Shown here in pieces: positions 8,192 through 16,482 of a DNA stretch of 47,053 bases (within the stretch, counting starts at the first letter, position 1; every line of letters starts with the position of its first letter). Both the position numbers and the translations under genes were made by a program. Location: NCBI GenBank assembly GCA_045656005.1, contig JAZOQG010000060.1, forward strand, positions 1 to 47,053, written 5' to 3'. A model generated the notes under the pieces. The model worked only from the letters and a program-made list of their open reading frames with translations, did not search any database and was not told where the DNA came from. The DNA is from JAZNQN01 sp045656005. GTDB lineage: Bacteria; Bacillota; Clostridia; UMGS1883; UMGS1540.

Positions 8192-9706
8192 ATGCTTAAA
8201 ATCGGATGGAGCCAAAAGGATATAAGCACAGATAAACCGCTTGTAATTCCAGGACAGTTTCGCATGAGAATATCGGAGGGTTGTCATGACCCTATAACGT
8301 TGACAGCGCTCACGCTTTATGGTGATGAGGACTATGTTATATTTCTGCAATGCGATTTGATTGGAAATCAGAAGGGGTTCCTTGAAGATATATGCAAAAA
8401 AGTTCAGGAGCAGAATTCTGATATAGATGTAAGCAAAATATTGATAAATGTTACTCACACCCATTCTTCGCCGCTTATTTCAAAAAGTGACAATTCCGAG
8501 GGGTGGTGGAGTGTTCCTTTTCTGAAAGTCAAAGGATATGAGGTAGAGTCATCACAGGAATATACTGATTTTGTTATAAAAAGTGCGGCAGAGGCTATTT
8601 GTGAGTCTTATGAAAATAAAGAAAACGGATTAGTTTCTTATGGATATGGATTTGCCGTTGTAGGACACAGTCGTAGGGTTGTATATTCAAAGGATTGGTC
8701 AAAGTGTGGCGGCGAGGTTAATGGAAGAATTATAGATGGCTATGCAAAAATGTATGGTGATACTGATGACGAAGCATTTTCTCATTACGAATCGGGCGCA
8801 GACCATTTTACAAACTTTTTATTTACCTTTGATGAGAATGAAAAGCTGACAGGTGCTATAATAAACATTCCTTGTCCTGCACAAAACAGTGAAAATGAAC
8901 ATTTCATTTCTGCTGATTACTGGCATGATGTCCGCTCGCTTATTAAAGAAAAATATGGAGATATACATATTTTGGCTCAATGTGCGGCGGCGGGAGATAT
9001 GTCACCGAGAATCTTGCATTATCAGAAAGCCCAAAACCGCAGATATAAATTGAAGTTTGAGGGAAGAAAATTAAATCCTATGGTAAAGCATCCTGATGCA
9101 ATGTATTCGAGGTGGGATATAGCCATAAGAGTGTGTGAAAGCTTTGATGAAGTACTTTCATGGGCATCTAAAGAAAAATATTGTGATTTACCGTTCTCGC
9201 ATTCGGTAAAAACGATAGAACTTGATAAAAGAATGATAAGTTTGCAGGAATATGAGTTTTGCAAATCAGAACTTGAGTATCTCGAGAAAACGAAACAAAA
9301 CGAAGATGAAGAAAATCTCACGGAAATGACAAAACTTGAATCTGCTATTTCCAGATGCAAGGCTGTCTTAAAGAGGTATGATGAGCAGGATACAAAGCCT
9401 GTGATATCTATGCAGATGCATGTTATAAGCATTGGGGACATTGCTTTCGTTACAAACGGGTTTGAGCTTTATGTTGATTTTCAGCACCAAATTCAGGCAA
9501 ATTCTCCGTTTTTGCAAACCTTTGTAGTTCAGCTTTGCGCACAACCTGAAAGAGGGGGAGGCAGTTATATTGCAACCGAAAGAGCATTGGAAAATGTTGG
9601 ATACGGGGCAACGATGTATTGCAATTTGGTTTCGCCGGAGGGTGGAAGGCAAATTGTAAGCCAAACTATAAAAGAGCTTAACAAAGTATATTATTTAAAT
9701 CATTAA
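8192..9706 (+). CDS. Neutral/alkaline ceramidase-like hydrolase, cytoplasmic
   Basis: The 504-aa protein begins GWSQKDIS, has a QCDLIG segment, and then VTHTHSSP (H89, H91), the metal-ligand region of the neutral ceramidase N-terminal fold, plus CPAQ at 228-231. These features match the ceramidase-like superfamily, which hydrolyses N-acyl amide bonds with a Zn site. Secreted ceramidases carry a signal peptide; this protein has none, so its substrate is more likely an intracellular amide than ceramide. A charged, probably helical insert lies at about 345-395. It is a single-gene unit with its own promoter and terminator. The superfamily is fairly sure; the substrate is unknown. Confidence 0.7.
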   Translation: MLKIGWSQKDISTDKPLVIPGQFRMRISEGCHDPITLTALTLYGDEDYVIFLQCDLIGNQKGFLEDICKKVQEQNSDIDVSKILINVTHTHSSPLISKSDNSEGWWSVPFLKVKGYEVESSQEYTDFVIKSAAEAICESYENKENGLVSYGYGFAVVGHSRRVVYSKDWSKCGGEVNGRIIDGYAKMYGDTDDEAFSHYESGADHFTNFLFTFDENEKLTGAIINIPCPAQNSENEHFISADYWHDVRSLIKEKYGDIHILAQCAAAGDMSPRILHYQKAQNRRYKLKFEGRKLNPMVKHPDAMYSRWDIAIRVCESFDEVLSWASKEKYCDLPFSHSVKTIELDKRMISLQEYEFCKSELEYLEKTKQNEDEENLTEMTKLESAISRCKAVLKRYDEQDTKPVISMQMHVISIGDIAFVTNGFELYVDFQHQIQANSPFLQTFVVQLCAQPERGGGSYIATERALENVGYGATMYCNLVSPEGGRQIVSQTIKELNKVYYLNH

Positions 9707-9727
9707 GTAATTGAATAGTAAAATAAA

Positions 9728-9763
9728 GAGGATGTAAAAACTGTTTTTACATCCTCATTTTTT
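9728..9763. terminator. Bidirectional terminator between the ceramidase-like gene and nagA
   Basis: GAGGATGTAAAAA (9728-9740) and TTTTTACATCCTC (9744-9756) form a perfect 13-bp stem with a CTG loop. Plus-strand T-rich sequence follows, and the minus strand reads TTTATTT. It can serve both convergent genes. Confidence 0.88.
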
Positions 9764-10880
9764 AATATGCAGTTTTTCCGTTTACTATAGTGTGCTTAAG
9801 AGATAAATCTTCATTTAAAATTGTAAAATCTGCATCAAAGCCTTTTTCTATTTTACCTTTTGTTTTAAGAGAAGCGGCTTTTGCAGGTATTTCACTTGCC
9901 ATAGTGACAGCATGTTCTATATCTATTCCCCATGAAACGAGATTTTTAAAGCATTGAAGAACATTTGTTGTGCTACCTGCAAGATTTCCTGCAGGTATTG
10001 TTGCTTTTCCGCCTTTTACTATAACGTCCTGATCGCCAAGTTTATAATTTCCGTCGGGAAGACCTGCGGGAGCCAGTGAGTCACTTATGAGGGCTATATT
10101 TTTATAGCCTTTTTGTTTTATTGCTATTTTTATTGCAGGAGGTGAAACGTGAAAACCATCACATATAAGCTCTGCCGTGGTGTCGCTTAAAAATGCTGCA
10201 CCAACGGAACCGACCTCTCTATGAGTAAGGGGAGACATAGCATTATAAAGGTGAGTAAAGTTTGAAGCGCCATGTGCTACTGCATCCATAATGGTGTCAT
10301 AAGTGGCGGCAGTATGAGCAATAGATACAACCAAGCCTTTTGAAACTGCGTACTCTATAAATTCATTTGCGTTTTCATATTCGGGTGCTATGCAGATAAC
10401 ACGAAGGAGTCCTTCGCTGGCTTTAATCATTTTATCAAGTTCACTTTTTGATGGTGCTTTTAAAAAGTGAGCGAGGTGTGCGCCCTTATATTTTTCAGTA
10501 AAGTATGGCCCTTCTACATAAATGCCTGCAATATCCGCTCCATCTGAAATGGTGTTTTTAACGTTTTTTACATTTTCAATTGCTTTTGCAATAGTGTCAA
10601 TAGTAGCAGACAAAACGGTGGGAAGAAAAGCGGTTGTGCCATGTTCAGCCATGTATATTTTTATGTTTTTAAGTGCTTCAAAATCCCCGTCTATGGTATC
10701 TCCGCCCATGGCACCATGCGTATGTATATCAATAAATCCGGGAAAAACATAGTGTGCGGATATATCAGGTGCAGCTGTGCTTTCTTCTGAAAAAGAAATT
10801 ATTTTTCCGTCTTTCGTTTCTACAAACCCCTTTTTAAATCCTTTGTCCGATAAAAAAACTTTTTCTCCGTAAATTAACAT
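9762..10880 (-). CDS. nagA: N-acetylglucosamine-6-phosphate deacetylase
   Basis: NagA removes acetate from GlcNAc-6-phosphate in amino-sugar and cell-wall recycling. The 372-aa product has the amidohydrolase barrel with HTHG (H53, H55), EGPY (E123), SIAHT (H189), THLYNAM (H210), DGFH (241-244) and SDS with catalytic D267. The length is normal for the family. AAGGAG precedes the ATG by nine bases. nagB, usually a neighbour, is not present here. The gene is divergent from spoIIP with only 48 bp between them and converges on the bidirectional terminator at 9728-9763. Confidence 0.96.
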   Translation of the reverse strand: MLIYGEKVFLSDKGFKKGFVETKDGKIISFSEESTAAPDISAHYVFPGFIDIHTHGAMGGDTIDGDFEALKNIKIYMAEHGTTAFLPTVLSATIDTIAKAIENVKNVKNTISDGADIAGIYVEGPYFTEKYKGAHLAHFLKAPSKSELDKMIKASEGLLRVICIAPEYENANEFIEYAVSKGLVVSIAHTAATYDTIMDAVAHGASNFTHLYNAMSPLTHREVGSVGAAFLSDTTAELICDGFHVSPPAIKIAIKQKGYKNIALISDSLAPAGLPDGNYKLGDQDVIVKGGKATIPAGNLAGSTTNVLQCFKNLVSWGIDIEHAVTMASEIPAKAASLKTKGKIEKGFDADFTILNEDLSLKHTIVNGKTAY

Positions 10881-10928
10881 AATTTTATTCTCCTTTTAAT
10901 AAAATTAATTAAAAAGGACAAGTGTAAA

Positions 10929-11909
10929 ATGAAAATAAAAATTTCTTTTATAAATATAATTACAGCCCTTTTATTTGTTGTTGCGTTTTACTTTGGAACA
11001 ATGGTGGAAAAACTACCCGAAGGTTTTCCTGCGGATTTTAGTGCAAATGCCGCAATGGATTTTACTTTCCCAAAAGAAAAAATAAAGGAAGTGGCTTTAA
11101 TAAACAGCATTATCCCCTTAAACTTCAAGATAAATTCCAAGAAAGAAATTCGTTCCAACAATAATTATACAACAGATATACCTATTTTGACAAGTGGTCA
11201 GAGTGAAAAAGTACAAATAAAAAATGACAGCGGATATGAAATTAATATCGGGGAAATTCTCATGAAAAAGCCTTCTGCTCCCGATGGGGCGGCAGTTTTA
11301 ATAGTTCATACGCATACATCCGAGGCTTATACTAAAGATGAAAATGATTTTTATGAAGAAAGCGAGCCTTACAGAACTCAAAACAGCGACAAAAACATTG
11401 TGGCTGTTGGCAGAGAACTTGCAAAGGTACTTACGGAGAGAGGTGTTAAGGTGTACCATGATGAGACATATCACGATTATCCATCTTATACGGGTTCTTA
11501 CAAAAGGTCACTCGAAACGGTTCAAAAAAATTTAAGTGAGCATCCTGAAATACTTTTGGTGCTTGACATACACAGAGATGCTTTGCAAAACGAAAGCGGA
11601 GCTTATATGAAAACAAGGGCCGAAGAAGGGTGTGCACAGGCCATGGTGGTTATAGGGACTGATGCGGGGGGACTCGAGCACAAAAACTGGAGAGAAAATC
11701 TTTCATGGGGACTTAAGATACAAGAAGCTACAAAGGAAAAATATCCTATGCTGATGCGAAACCTGCATCTTTGTGCAGAGAGGTACAACATGCACACAAG
11801 CGGCGGAAGTATGATAATAGAAGTAGGTTCAAACGGAAATACACTCTCCGAAGCCATAAAGTGTGCAAGGCTTTTGGGAGAGTGTATAGGAGATGTAATA
11901 AAAAATTAA
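10929..11909 (+). CDS. spoIIP: Stage II sporulation protein P
   Basis: SpoIIP is the amidase and endopeptidase of the SpoIID-SpoIIM-SpoIIP engulfment machine and acts at the mother-cell membrane during sporulation. The 326-aa protein has one N-terminal membrane helix (about residues 6-24), a variable linker and the amidase domain with VHTHTSEAY (H127, H129, E132), LDIHRDA and a late Glu-containing segment GSMIIEVGSNGN. The SD is AAAGGA. The 3' end overlaps the convergent regulator gene by four bases with no terminator between them. gpr, a common partner, is absent. Presence of this gene argues for sporulation capacity or ancestry. Confidence 0.93.
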   Translation: MKIKISFINIITALLFVVAFYFGTMVEKLPEGFPADFSANAAMDFTFPKEKIKEVALINSIIPLNFKINSKKEIRSNNNYTTDIPILTSGQSEKVQIKNDSGYEINIGEILMKKPSAPDGAAVLIVHTHTSEAYTKDENDFYEESEPYRTQNSDKNIVAVGRELAKVLTERGVKVYHDETYHDYPSYTGSYKRSLETVQKNLSEHPEILLVLDIHRDALQNESGAYMKTRAEEGCAQAMVVIGTDAGGLEHKNWRENLSWGLKIQEATKEKYPMLMRNLHLCAERYNMHTSGGSMIIEVGSNGNTLSEAIKCARLLGECIGDVIKN

Positions 11910-12538
11910 ATTTTACCCTGAAATGAAATTACTTTGCCTATAATATTATAATCGGTATTGCTTACATCATAGGTTATAATATCAAAATTATTATCAGATG
12001 ACAAAATAATAGTAGGACCGAGACGTGAATATTTTTTAAAAAATACTTCGCCCTCTTTATAGCTTACTGCAACAATATCATTCATGGCGAGTTGATTTGT
12101 AACCTCAACTATTGCTATATCATTTTTTCTGAGTCTGTCGAGTAAAGCGGTATCATCCTCGATAAGTATCCCAATGTAACTACATTTCTTATTGCCGGGT
12201 GTGGGAATGATAATCCGCTCTATAATTTCCGACTCATAAATTTTGCTTTTCATTGCAGTGCGTGTTCCCAAAACGGGAACGGATAGGAATTTGCCCGACA
12301 AATCGCCAAAGCCCGGTTCACTTATGATTATCTCCCTTGACACGGTGCCAAGAAGATATTCGACCGTTACAGAAAAGCAATCGGCAATTTTTTTAAGAAT
12401 GTCTTCGTCGGGAGCAATGTAATCTGTTTCAAGTCTTTTAATATGTGATACTGAAACTCCCAAAGAGTCTGAAAGCGTCTCACGGCTAATATTGCCACGC
12501 TCTCGTAAAAACACAAGCGTTTCGCTGAATATTGACAT
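11906..12538 (-). CDS. XRE-family regulator with S24/LexA-like C-terminal domain
   Basis: The 210-aa protein has an N-terminal helix-turn-helix of the XRE type (about residues 5-60, with LSDSLGVSVSHIKRLE) and a C-terminal domain with the S24/LexA beta fold pattern. In the segment where LexA-like proteins carry the catalytic Ser (GDSM-type motif) this protein has EDDTAL, while the Lys region (VFFKKY) is retained. Autocleavage is therefore doubtful. It has a GGAGG SD and lies 36 bp after mazF with no terminator between, so mazE-mazF-xre may be one transcript. It could repress its own operon. Confidence 0.82.
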   Translation of the reverse strand: MSIFSETLVFLRERGNISRETLSDSLGVSVSHIKRLETDYIAPDEDILKKIADCFSVTVEYLLGTVSREIIISEPGFGDLSGKFLSVPVLGTRTAMKSKIYESEIIERIIIPTPGNKKCSYIGILIEDDTALLDRLRKNDIAIVEVTNQLAMNDIVAVSYKEGEVFFKKYSRLGPTIILSSDNNFDIITYDVSNTDYNIIGKVISFQGKI

Positions 12539-12574
12539 TTTTATCCTCCGTAGGTAAAATGGTTTATCATAAGT

Positions 12575-12925
12575 TTACATATCAAAAAGTCCGAAGCTGA
12601 TGCCGAGAGCATCATTAACTTTGTCCATCAAATCGCCTTCAAGATGACCGATTTTTTCTTTAAGGCGCTTTTTATCTATAGTACGAACCTGCTCCAGCAA
12701 AATGACAGAGTCTTTTGAAAGCCCAAACTGCAATGCATCAACTTCTATGTGAGTGGGCAGTTTGGCTTTGTTTATCTGACTTGTTATGGCAGCTGCAATA
12801 ACGGTGGGGCTATATTTATTTCCCACATCGTTCTGAACTACCAAAACAGGTCTTACTCCGCCTTGCTCAGAGCCTATTACGGGACTTAAATCCGCGTAAT
12901 AAATGTCGCCTCTTTTGATGATCAT
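12575..12925 (-). CDS. mazF: MazF/EndoA-type mRNA interferase toxin
   Basis: The 116-aa protein matches chromosomal EndoA (NdoA) toxins of Firmicutes, sequence-specific RNases that cleave at short ACA-type motifs. It starts IKRGDIYYADLSPVIGSEQGG, the family hallmark, and retains R25 and T48, the catalytic pair known from the Bacillus enzyme. The start overlaps the antitoxin stop by four bases (ATGA), giving coupled translation. In Bacillus the pair follows alr; here the gene further upstream on the same strand is nnr, separated by a dedicated promoter. Confidence 0.95.
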   Translation of the reverse strand: MIIKRGDIYYADLSPVIGSEQGGVRPVLVVQNDVGNKYSPTVIAAAITSQINKAKLPTHIEVDALQFGLSKDSVILLEQVRTIDKKRLKEKIGHLEGDLMDKVNDALGISFGLFDM

Positions 12926-13200
12926 TTTTCACACTCCGATAGCATTTGCAAATAATTTTCAAGCTGCAGGTTATCGGCGGCGAGCCACTCCTCCGCTAAA
13001 GCGAGGTTTATGCTTCCCATTTCCCGATACCCTCTTTCCAACTGCTCCCGTACTTTCAGGTTTTTCTGTTTGAGAACATAGTGTAAAAGTCCCTCGCGAA
13101 TGAACTTACTGCGACTGATGCCTCTGTCAAGAATTATTGCGTCTATTTCAGAAAGTAATTCTTCCGGAAGTGTCAGAAGGATTTTCTTGTTTGTTGACAT
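12922..13200 (-). CDS. mazE: MazE/EndoAI-type antitoxin, ribbon-helix-helix
   Basis: The 92-aa protein has an N-terminal ribbon-helix-helix DNA-binding domain (KKILLTLPEELLSEIDAII, then SRSKFIREGL) and a C-terminal Glu-rich helical tail that would wrap MazF. This layout is that of Bacillus EndoAI rather than the AbrB-type MazE of E. coli. The start at 13200 is chosen because AAAGGA precedes it by nine bases; upstream in-frame ATGs lie over the promoter. It very likely represses its own promoter with MazF as co-repressor. Confidence 0.9.
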   Translation of the reverse strand: MSTNKKILLTLPEELLSEIDAIILDRGISRSKFIREGLLHYVLKQKNLKVREQLERGYREMGSINLALAEEWLAADNLQLENYLQMLSECEK

Positions 13201-13220
13201 GGCAATCAATCCTTTCTGCA

Positions 13221-13251
13221 TATCAATGTATATATAAATTATATATTGATA
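13221..13251 (-). promoter_or_regulatory. Candidate antitoxin operator over the mazEF promoter
   Basis: TATCAAT (13221-13227) and ATTGATA (13245-13251) form a perfect seven-base inverted repeat, with AT-rich partial symmetry between, covering the -10 box and part of the spacer. Placement suits autorepression by the RHH antitoxin; this is an inference. Confidence 0.45.
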
Positions 13252-13266
13252 AGGATAGGATGTCAA
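13238..13266 (-). promoter_or_regulatory. Full-consensus sigma-A promoter of mazEF
   Basis: On the minus strand: TTGACA (13266-13261), 17 bp, TATAAT (13243-13238), both hexamers exact. It lies 38 bp before the mazE start. Confidence 0.88.
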
Positions 13267-13330
13267 GTGTATATCTTTTCCTTGATTGCCTGCATTTTAT
13301 ATTCTACACCAAAAATCGCTATTGCATACA

Positions 13331-14788
13331 TTATTTAAAAAATTTTATTGCATCGGGGATACACTCTATTATATTTGAGGCGGTCATTGAAGCGGTGCCA
13401 TATTTTTCTGCGGCTATATCTCCTGCCAGACCGTGAAGGAAAGTAAGAGACAGGGCGGCGTTTTTAAAGTCATCATATTTATAAACTGCTCCACCAAGCA
13501 TTCCTGCGAGCACGTCTCCGCTTCCGCCTTTTGCCATGCCTTCATTCCCCGTACTGTTAATATATGCAGTTTCGTCGGGGTAGGCTACTGCGGTGTGGGC
13601 AGTTTTTAAAATTACACAAACATCATATTTTTTTGCAAATTCTTTTGAAAGGTAAACTCTGTTTTTCAAAACTTCGTCTGTCGTCTCGCTGCATAGTCTT
13701 GAAAATTCAAGGGGGTGAGGTGTTAAAATTACGTTACACCTTTTTTTCTTTAACAGAGATATATCTTTTGACAAAAGATTTAGTCCATCTGCATCTATTA
13801 TAAGGTTTTTCCGGCTTTGGGTTATGGCTTTTTCGAGAATATCCATATTTTTTTCATCAGTTCCCATGCCGCAACCTATTAAAACTGTGTCATAAAGAGA
13901 AAAATCTGTGTTTTCAATATCTTTACACATTCCAAATGTAAGACGTGACATAAATATATCCATTAAATCTGTGGGAACGGCGCATGTGATAAGTCCTGCT
14001 CCGACTGCCGCTGCAGCTTCTGCTGCCATGAAAACGGCTCCGCACATCCCGCGGTTTCCACCTGCAATCAAAACTTTGCCGTTTGAGCCTTTGTGAGCGG
14101 ATTTTGAGGATGAGGGGAAATATACTTTTTCTTTTGTTGTCAGAAATGTTTTTACGTCTTTTAAATCTTCTGCGTTTCGGGGAATTGAAATATCAGAAAG
14201 CACAACCTCTCCCACATAATCCTTGGAAAGAGGTGAAAAGAGACCTGCTTTTAAAAACCCGTAAGTAACAGTTTTGTTTGCTTTTACTGCAGTTCCTAAA
14301 ACTTTTCCGTTATCGGCAGAAATTCCGCTGGGGATATCGGCAGAAATAACATATGCACCGCTTTCTGATATAATTTTAGCGGCTACGGCAAAATCATCTG
14401 CAAGGTTTCCTCTTGCACCTGTGCCGAGAAGGCAGTCAACAAAAACGTCTGCGATATATTTTCTGTCTTTAGAAAAAGGAGAAACGGGAACGTCCATGTT
14501 TTGAAGTATTTCATAATTTGTTTTTGCGGCACCGCTTAAGGCTTCCTCTTTAAAAAGCGTTATTACCTCAGTTTTTATTCCCTTAACAAATAAACGGCGG
14601 GCGATGGCAAAGCCATCTCCCGCATTTTGTCCTTTGCCGGTGAAAATAATAACTTTCTCTGGATTTTTTTTAAAAATTTCGTCTGCAGTTGCAGATGCAG
14701 CATTTTCCATAAGTATTTCAGATGATATACCCATGCTTACGGCAAGTGCATCCATTTCACGCATTTTCTGTGCAGAAAGTAAATACAT
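13331..14788 (-). CDS. nnr: Bifunctional NAD(P)H-hydrate epimerase / ADP-dependent dehydratase
   Basis: This enzyme repairs hydrated NADH and NADPH (NADHX and NADPHX). The 485-aa protein joins an N-terminal YjeF epimerase domain (about residues 1-210, with GKGQNAGDGFAIARRL at 51-66) to a C-terminal ribokinase-like dehydratase domain (about 225-485, with LIAGGNRGMCGA and AKGGSGDVLAGMLGG). The epimerase glycine motif is NAGDG rather than the more common NGGDG, a mild change that keeps the Asp. It begins 13 bp after the DUF6106-like gene and ends the nifS operon. No clear terminator follows before the mazEF promoter. Confidence 0.95.
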   Translation of the reverse strand: MYLLSAQKMREMDALAVSMGISSEILMENAASATADEIFKKNPEKVIIFTGKGQNAGDGFAIARRLFVKGIKTEVITLFKEEALSGAAKTNYEILQNMDVPVSPFSKDRKYIADVFVDCLLGTGARGNLADDFAVAAKIISESGAYVISADIPSGISADNGKVLGTAVKANKTVTYGFLKAGLFSPLSKDYVGEVVLSDISIPRNAEDLKDVKTFLTTKEKVYFPSSSKSAHKGSNGKVLIAGGNRGMCGAVFMAAEAAAAVGAGLITCAVPTDLMDIFMSRLTFGMCKDIENTDFSLYDTVLIGCGMGTDEKNMDILEKAITQSRKNLIIDADGLNLLSKDISLLKKKRCNVILTPHPLEFSRLCSETTDEVLKNRVYLSKEFAKKYDVCVILKTAHTAVAYPDETAYINSTGNEGMAKGGSGDVLAGMLGGAVYKYDDFKNAALSLTFLHGLAGDIAAEKYGTASMTASNIIECIPDAIKFFK

Positions 14789-14801
14789 AAGTATTTCTCC
14801 T

Positions 14802-15332
14802 TTATTCAGTATAAAATTTATCCGGACAATATTTTTTAATCATATCAAGCATTTTTTCTGTCGGGTCAAAAAGAAGACATTTTTTCTGACCGTCAACAAA
14901 ATATATCGCAAAATAAGTATTAGCATTTACTGAAAGGGATGAGCAATCCGTATGAAGAAGAGATTTGTAATTTTCAGTATATTTTGAAGAATTGAGGGGT
15001 GCCACAATTTCAAAAGAACGTATCGAAGTACTTACAATTCTCTTTCTTTTTTTCTTGTTTATTATTTTGTCGATATCAATTTCGCTGCCTGTGATTGCAT
15101 ATTCAAATTCAATGTTATATTTTTTTATAAGAATGAGAAGTCCCCACCATACTACAACCAGAAGAGGCAATACAAACGATGCAAGGGGTTGAAATGCATA
15201 AAACGTCCATGGGAGCAAATATAAAAATACAAAAACTGTAAAAAGCACACCCACAAGAAACAAAAGCCCTATAATAATTTTCTCGGAAAGTTTCTTTTTT
15301 CTTTTTATAAGATGTTCACAAAATGAATCCAT
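14802..15332 (-). CDS. Membrane protein, DUF6106-like
   Basis: The 176-aa protein has a basic cytoplasmic N-terminus, two hydrophobic helices (about residues 17-40 and 47-70) and a C-terminal soluble domain with EYAITGSEIDIDKIINKKKRKR and SFEIVAPL. That C-terminal pattern looks like a PH-like beta domain and resembles the DUF6106 family as I remember it from Clostridia. The function is unknown. It lies 11 bp after the GNAT gene within the nifS operon. Confidence 0.6.
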   Translation of the reverse strand: MDSFCEHLIKRKKKLSEKIIIGLLFLVGVLFTVFVFLYLLPWTFYAFQPLASFVLPLLVVVWWGLLILIKKYNIEFEYAITGSEIDIDKIINKKKRKRIVSTSIRSFEIVAPLNSSKYTENYKSLLHTDCSSLSVNANTYFAIYFVDGQKKCLLFDPTEKMLDMIKKYCPDKFYTE

Positions 15333-15343
15333 GATATCCTCCG

Positions 15344-15781
15344 TTAGTCCAAAACCATTTGTTTATAGTCAAGCCACTTAAAGCCGAGTTTTTTATAAAG
15401 GCGCACAGCACCTTCATTTTCTTCCTCAACTTCAAGACGAAATCTTCTTACGCGGTTTTTATAAGTATTTATTAAATAAGAAAAGAATTCCTGTCCTGTT
15501 CCCATTCCCCGAAACTCGGGTAATATGTAAATTTCTTCAATCCACAGACACTCTCCGCCAACTTCTGTGGAAAAGGAAAATGCAACTATGCTATGTCCGA
15601 CTACTTTGCCATCTTTTTCAAATATGAAGCCTTTTACATAGGGAGAGTTCCCTATGGCATTTTCAAATGTTCTTTCATAGCACGCGATATCAATAGGAGC
15701 CAAAACAGCATCGGAATGATGAAAATCATCGGTAAACTTATAATAAATTTCCCTGTCTGCAAGGGTCATTTCTCTAATCAT
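15344..15781 (-). CDS. GNAT-family N-acetyltransferase
   Basis: The 145-aa protein has the GNAT fold: central strands GFIFEKDGKVVGHSIV and WIEEIYILPEFRGMGTG, where the R/Q-x-x-G-x-G/A acetyl-CoA loop is visible, and the closing EEENEGAVRLYKKLGF helix and strand. Single-domain GNATs acetylate small molecules or protein N-termini; the substrate cannot be read from sequence. The ATG overlaps the tcdA stop (ATGA), showing operon membership. Confidence 0.88.
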   Translation of the reverse strand: MIREMTLADREIYYKFTDDFHHSDAVLAPIDIACYERTFENAIGNSPYVKGFIFEKDGKVVGHSIVAFSFSTEVGGECLWIEEIYILPEFRGMGTGQEFFSYLINTYKNRVRRFRLEVEEENEGAVRLYKKLGFKWLDYKQMVLD

Positions 15782-16482
15782 TTTATTAAGTCCTTTATAA
15801 TTTCTCCCGCAATCATAAGCCCTGCCACAGACGGCACAAACGAAACGGAGGAAGGAGCAGGGTGTCCGCCTTTCTTCTCTTCCGAAAAGGCTTTTACGGG
15901 AGTTTCTTTTGAATATAATACTTTAAGTTTTTTTATATCTCTTTTACGAAGCTCAGATCTCATTACTCTTGCAAGCGGGCATACAGATGTTTTTGAAATA
16001 TCGCATATTTCAAAAAGTGAAGGGTCTAGTTTGTTGCCCGTTCCCATACTGCTTATAATGGGAATGTTAAATTTTGCAGAGATTTCACAAAGAAGCAGTT
16101 TTGAAGAAACAGTATCAATGGCATCTGCTATATAATCGAAAGATAAAAAATCAAAATCATTTTTTGTTTCTTCGCTGAAAAACAAAGGTTTTTCAATGAC
16201 TTTTATATCGGGATTTATATCTTTTGCACGTTCTGCCATTATGGAGCATTTATGTTTTCCTACTGTACTTGAAAGCGCAACAATCTGTCTGTTTATATTG
16301 CTTTCTGAAACGGTATCTGCATCTACCAGAGTGAGGGTTCCTACACCGCATCGTGCCAAAGCCTCGCATATATGCCCTCCAACACCGCCTATGCCAAAAA
16401 CTGCCACATGGCTTTTTTGGAGTTTTTCTATGGCATCATGCCCGAGGAGTGCTTCGCTTCGTGAAAAAATACTATTCTTCAT
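15778..16482 (-). CDS. tcdA: tRNA threonylcarbamoyladenosine dehydratase (ThiF/E1-like)
   Basis: TcdA uses ATP to cyclise t6A at position 37 of ANN-decoding tRNAs to ct6A. The 234-aa protein begins SRSEALLGHDAIEKL and has a Rossmann GIGGVGG (30-36), VDADTVSESNINRQ (adenylation loop with the Arg) and AIDTVSSKLLL. A C-terminal helix follows SVSFVPSVAGLMIAGEII. The start at 16482 overlaps the nifU end by 11 bases and has no strong SD, so translation is probably coupled to nifU; an ATG at 16500 or 16578 in the same frame is less likely on family length. Pairing with nifS makes sense because TcdA works with a cysteine desulfurase partner in E. coli. Confidence 0.92.
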   Translation of the reverse strand: MKNSIFSRSEALLGHDAIEKLQKSHVAVFGIGGVGGHICEALARCGVGTLTLVDADTVSESNINRQIVALSSTVGKHKCSIMAERAKDINPDIKVIEKPLFFSEETKNDFDFLSFDYIADAIDTVSSKLLLCEISAKFNIPIISSMGTGNKLDPSLFEICDISKTSVCPLARVMRSELRKRDIKKLKVLYSKETPVKAFSEEKKGGHPAPSSVSFVPSVAGLMIAGEIIKDLIK

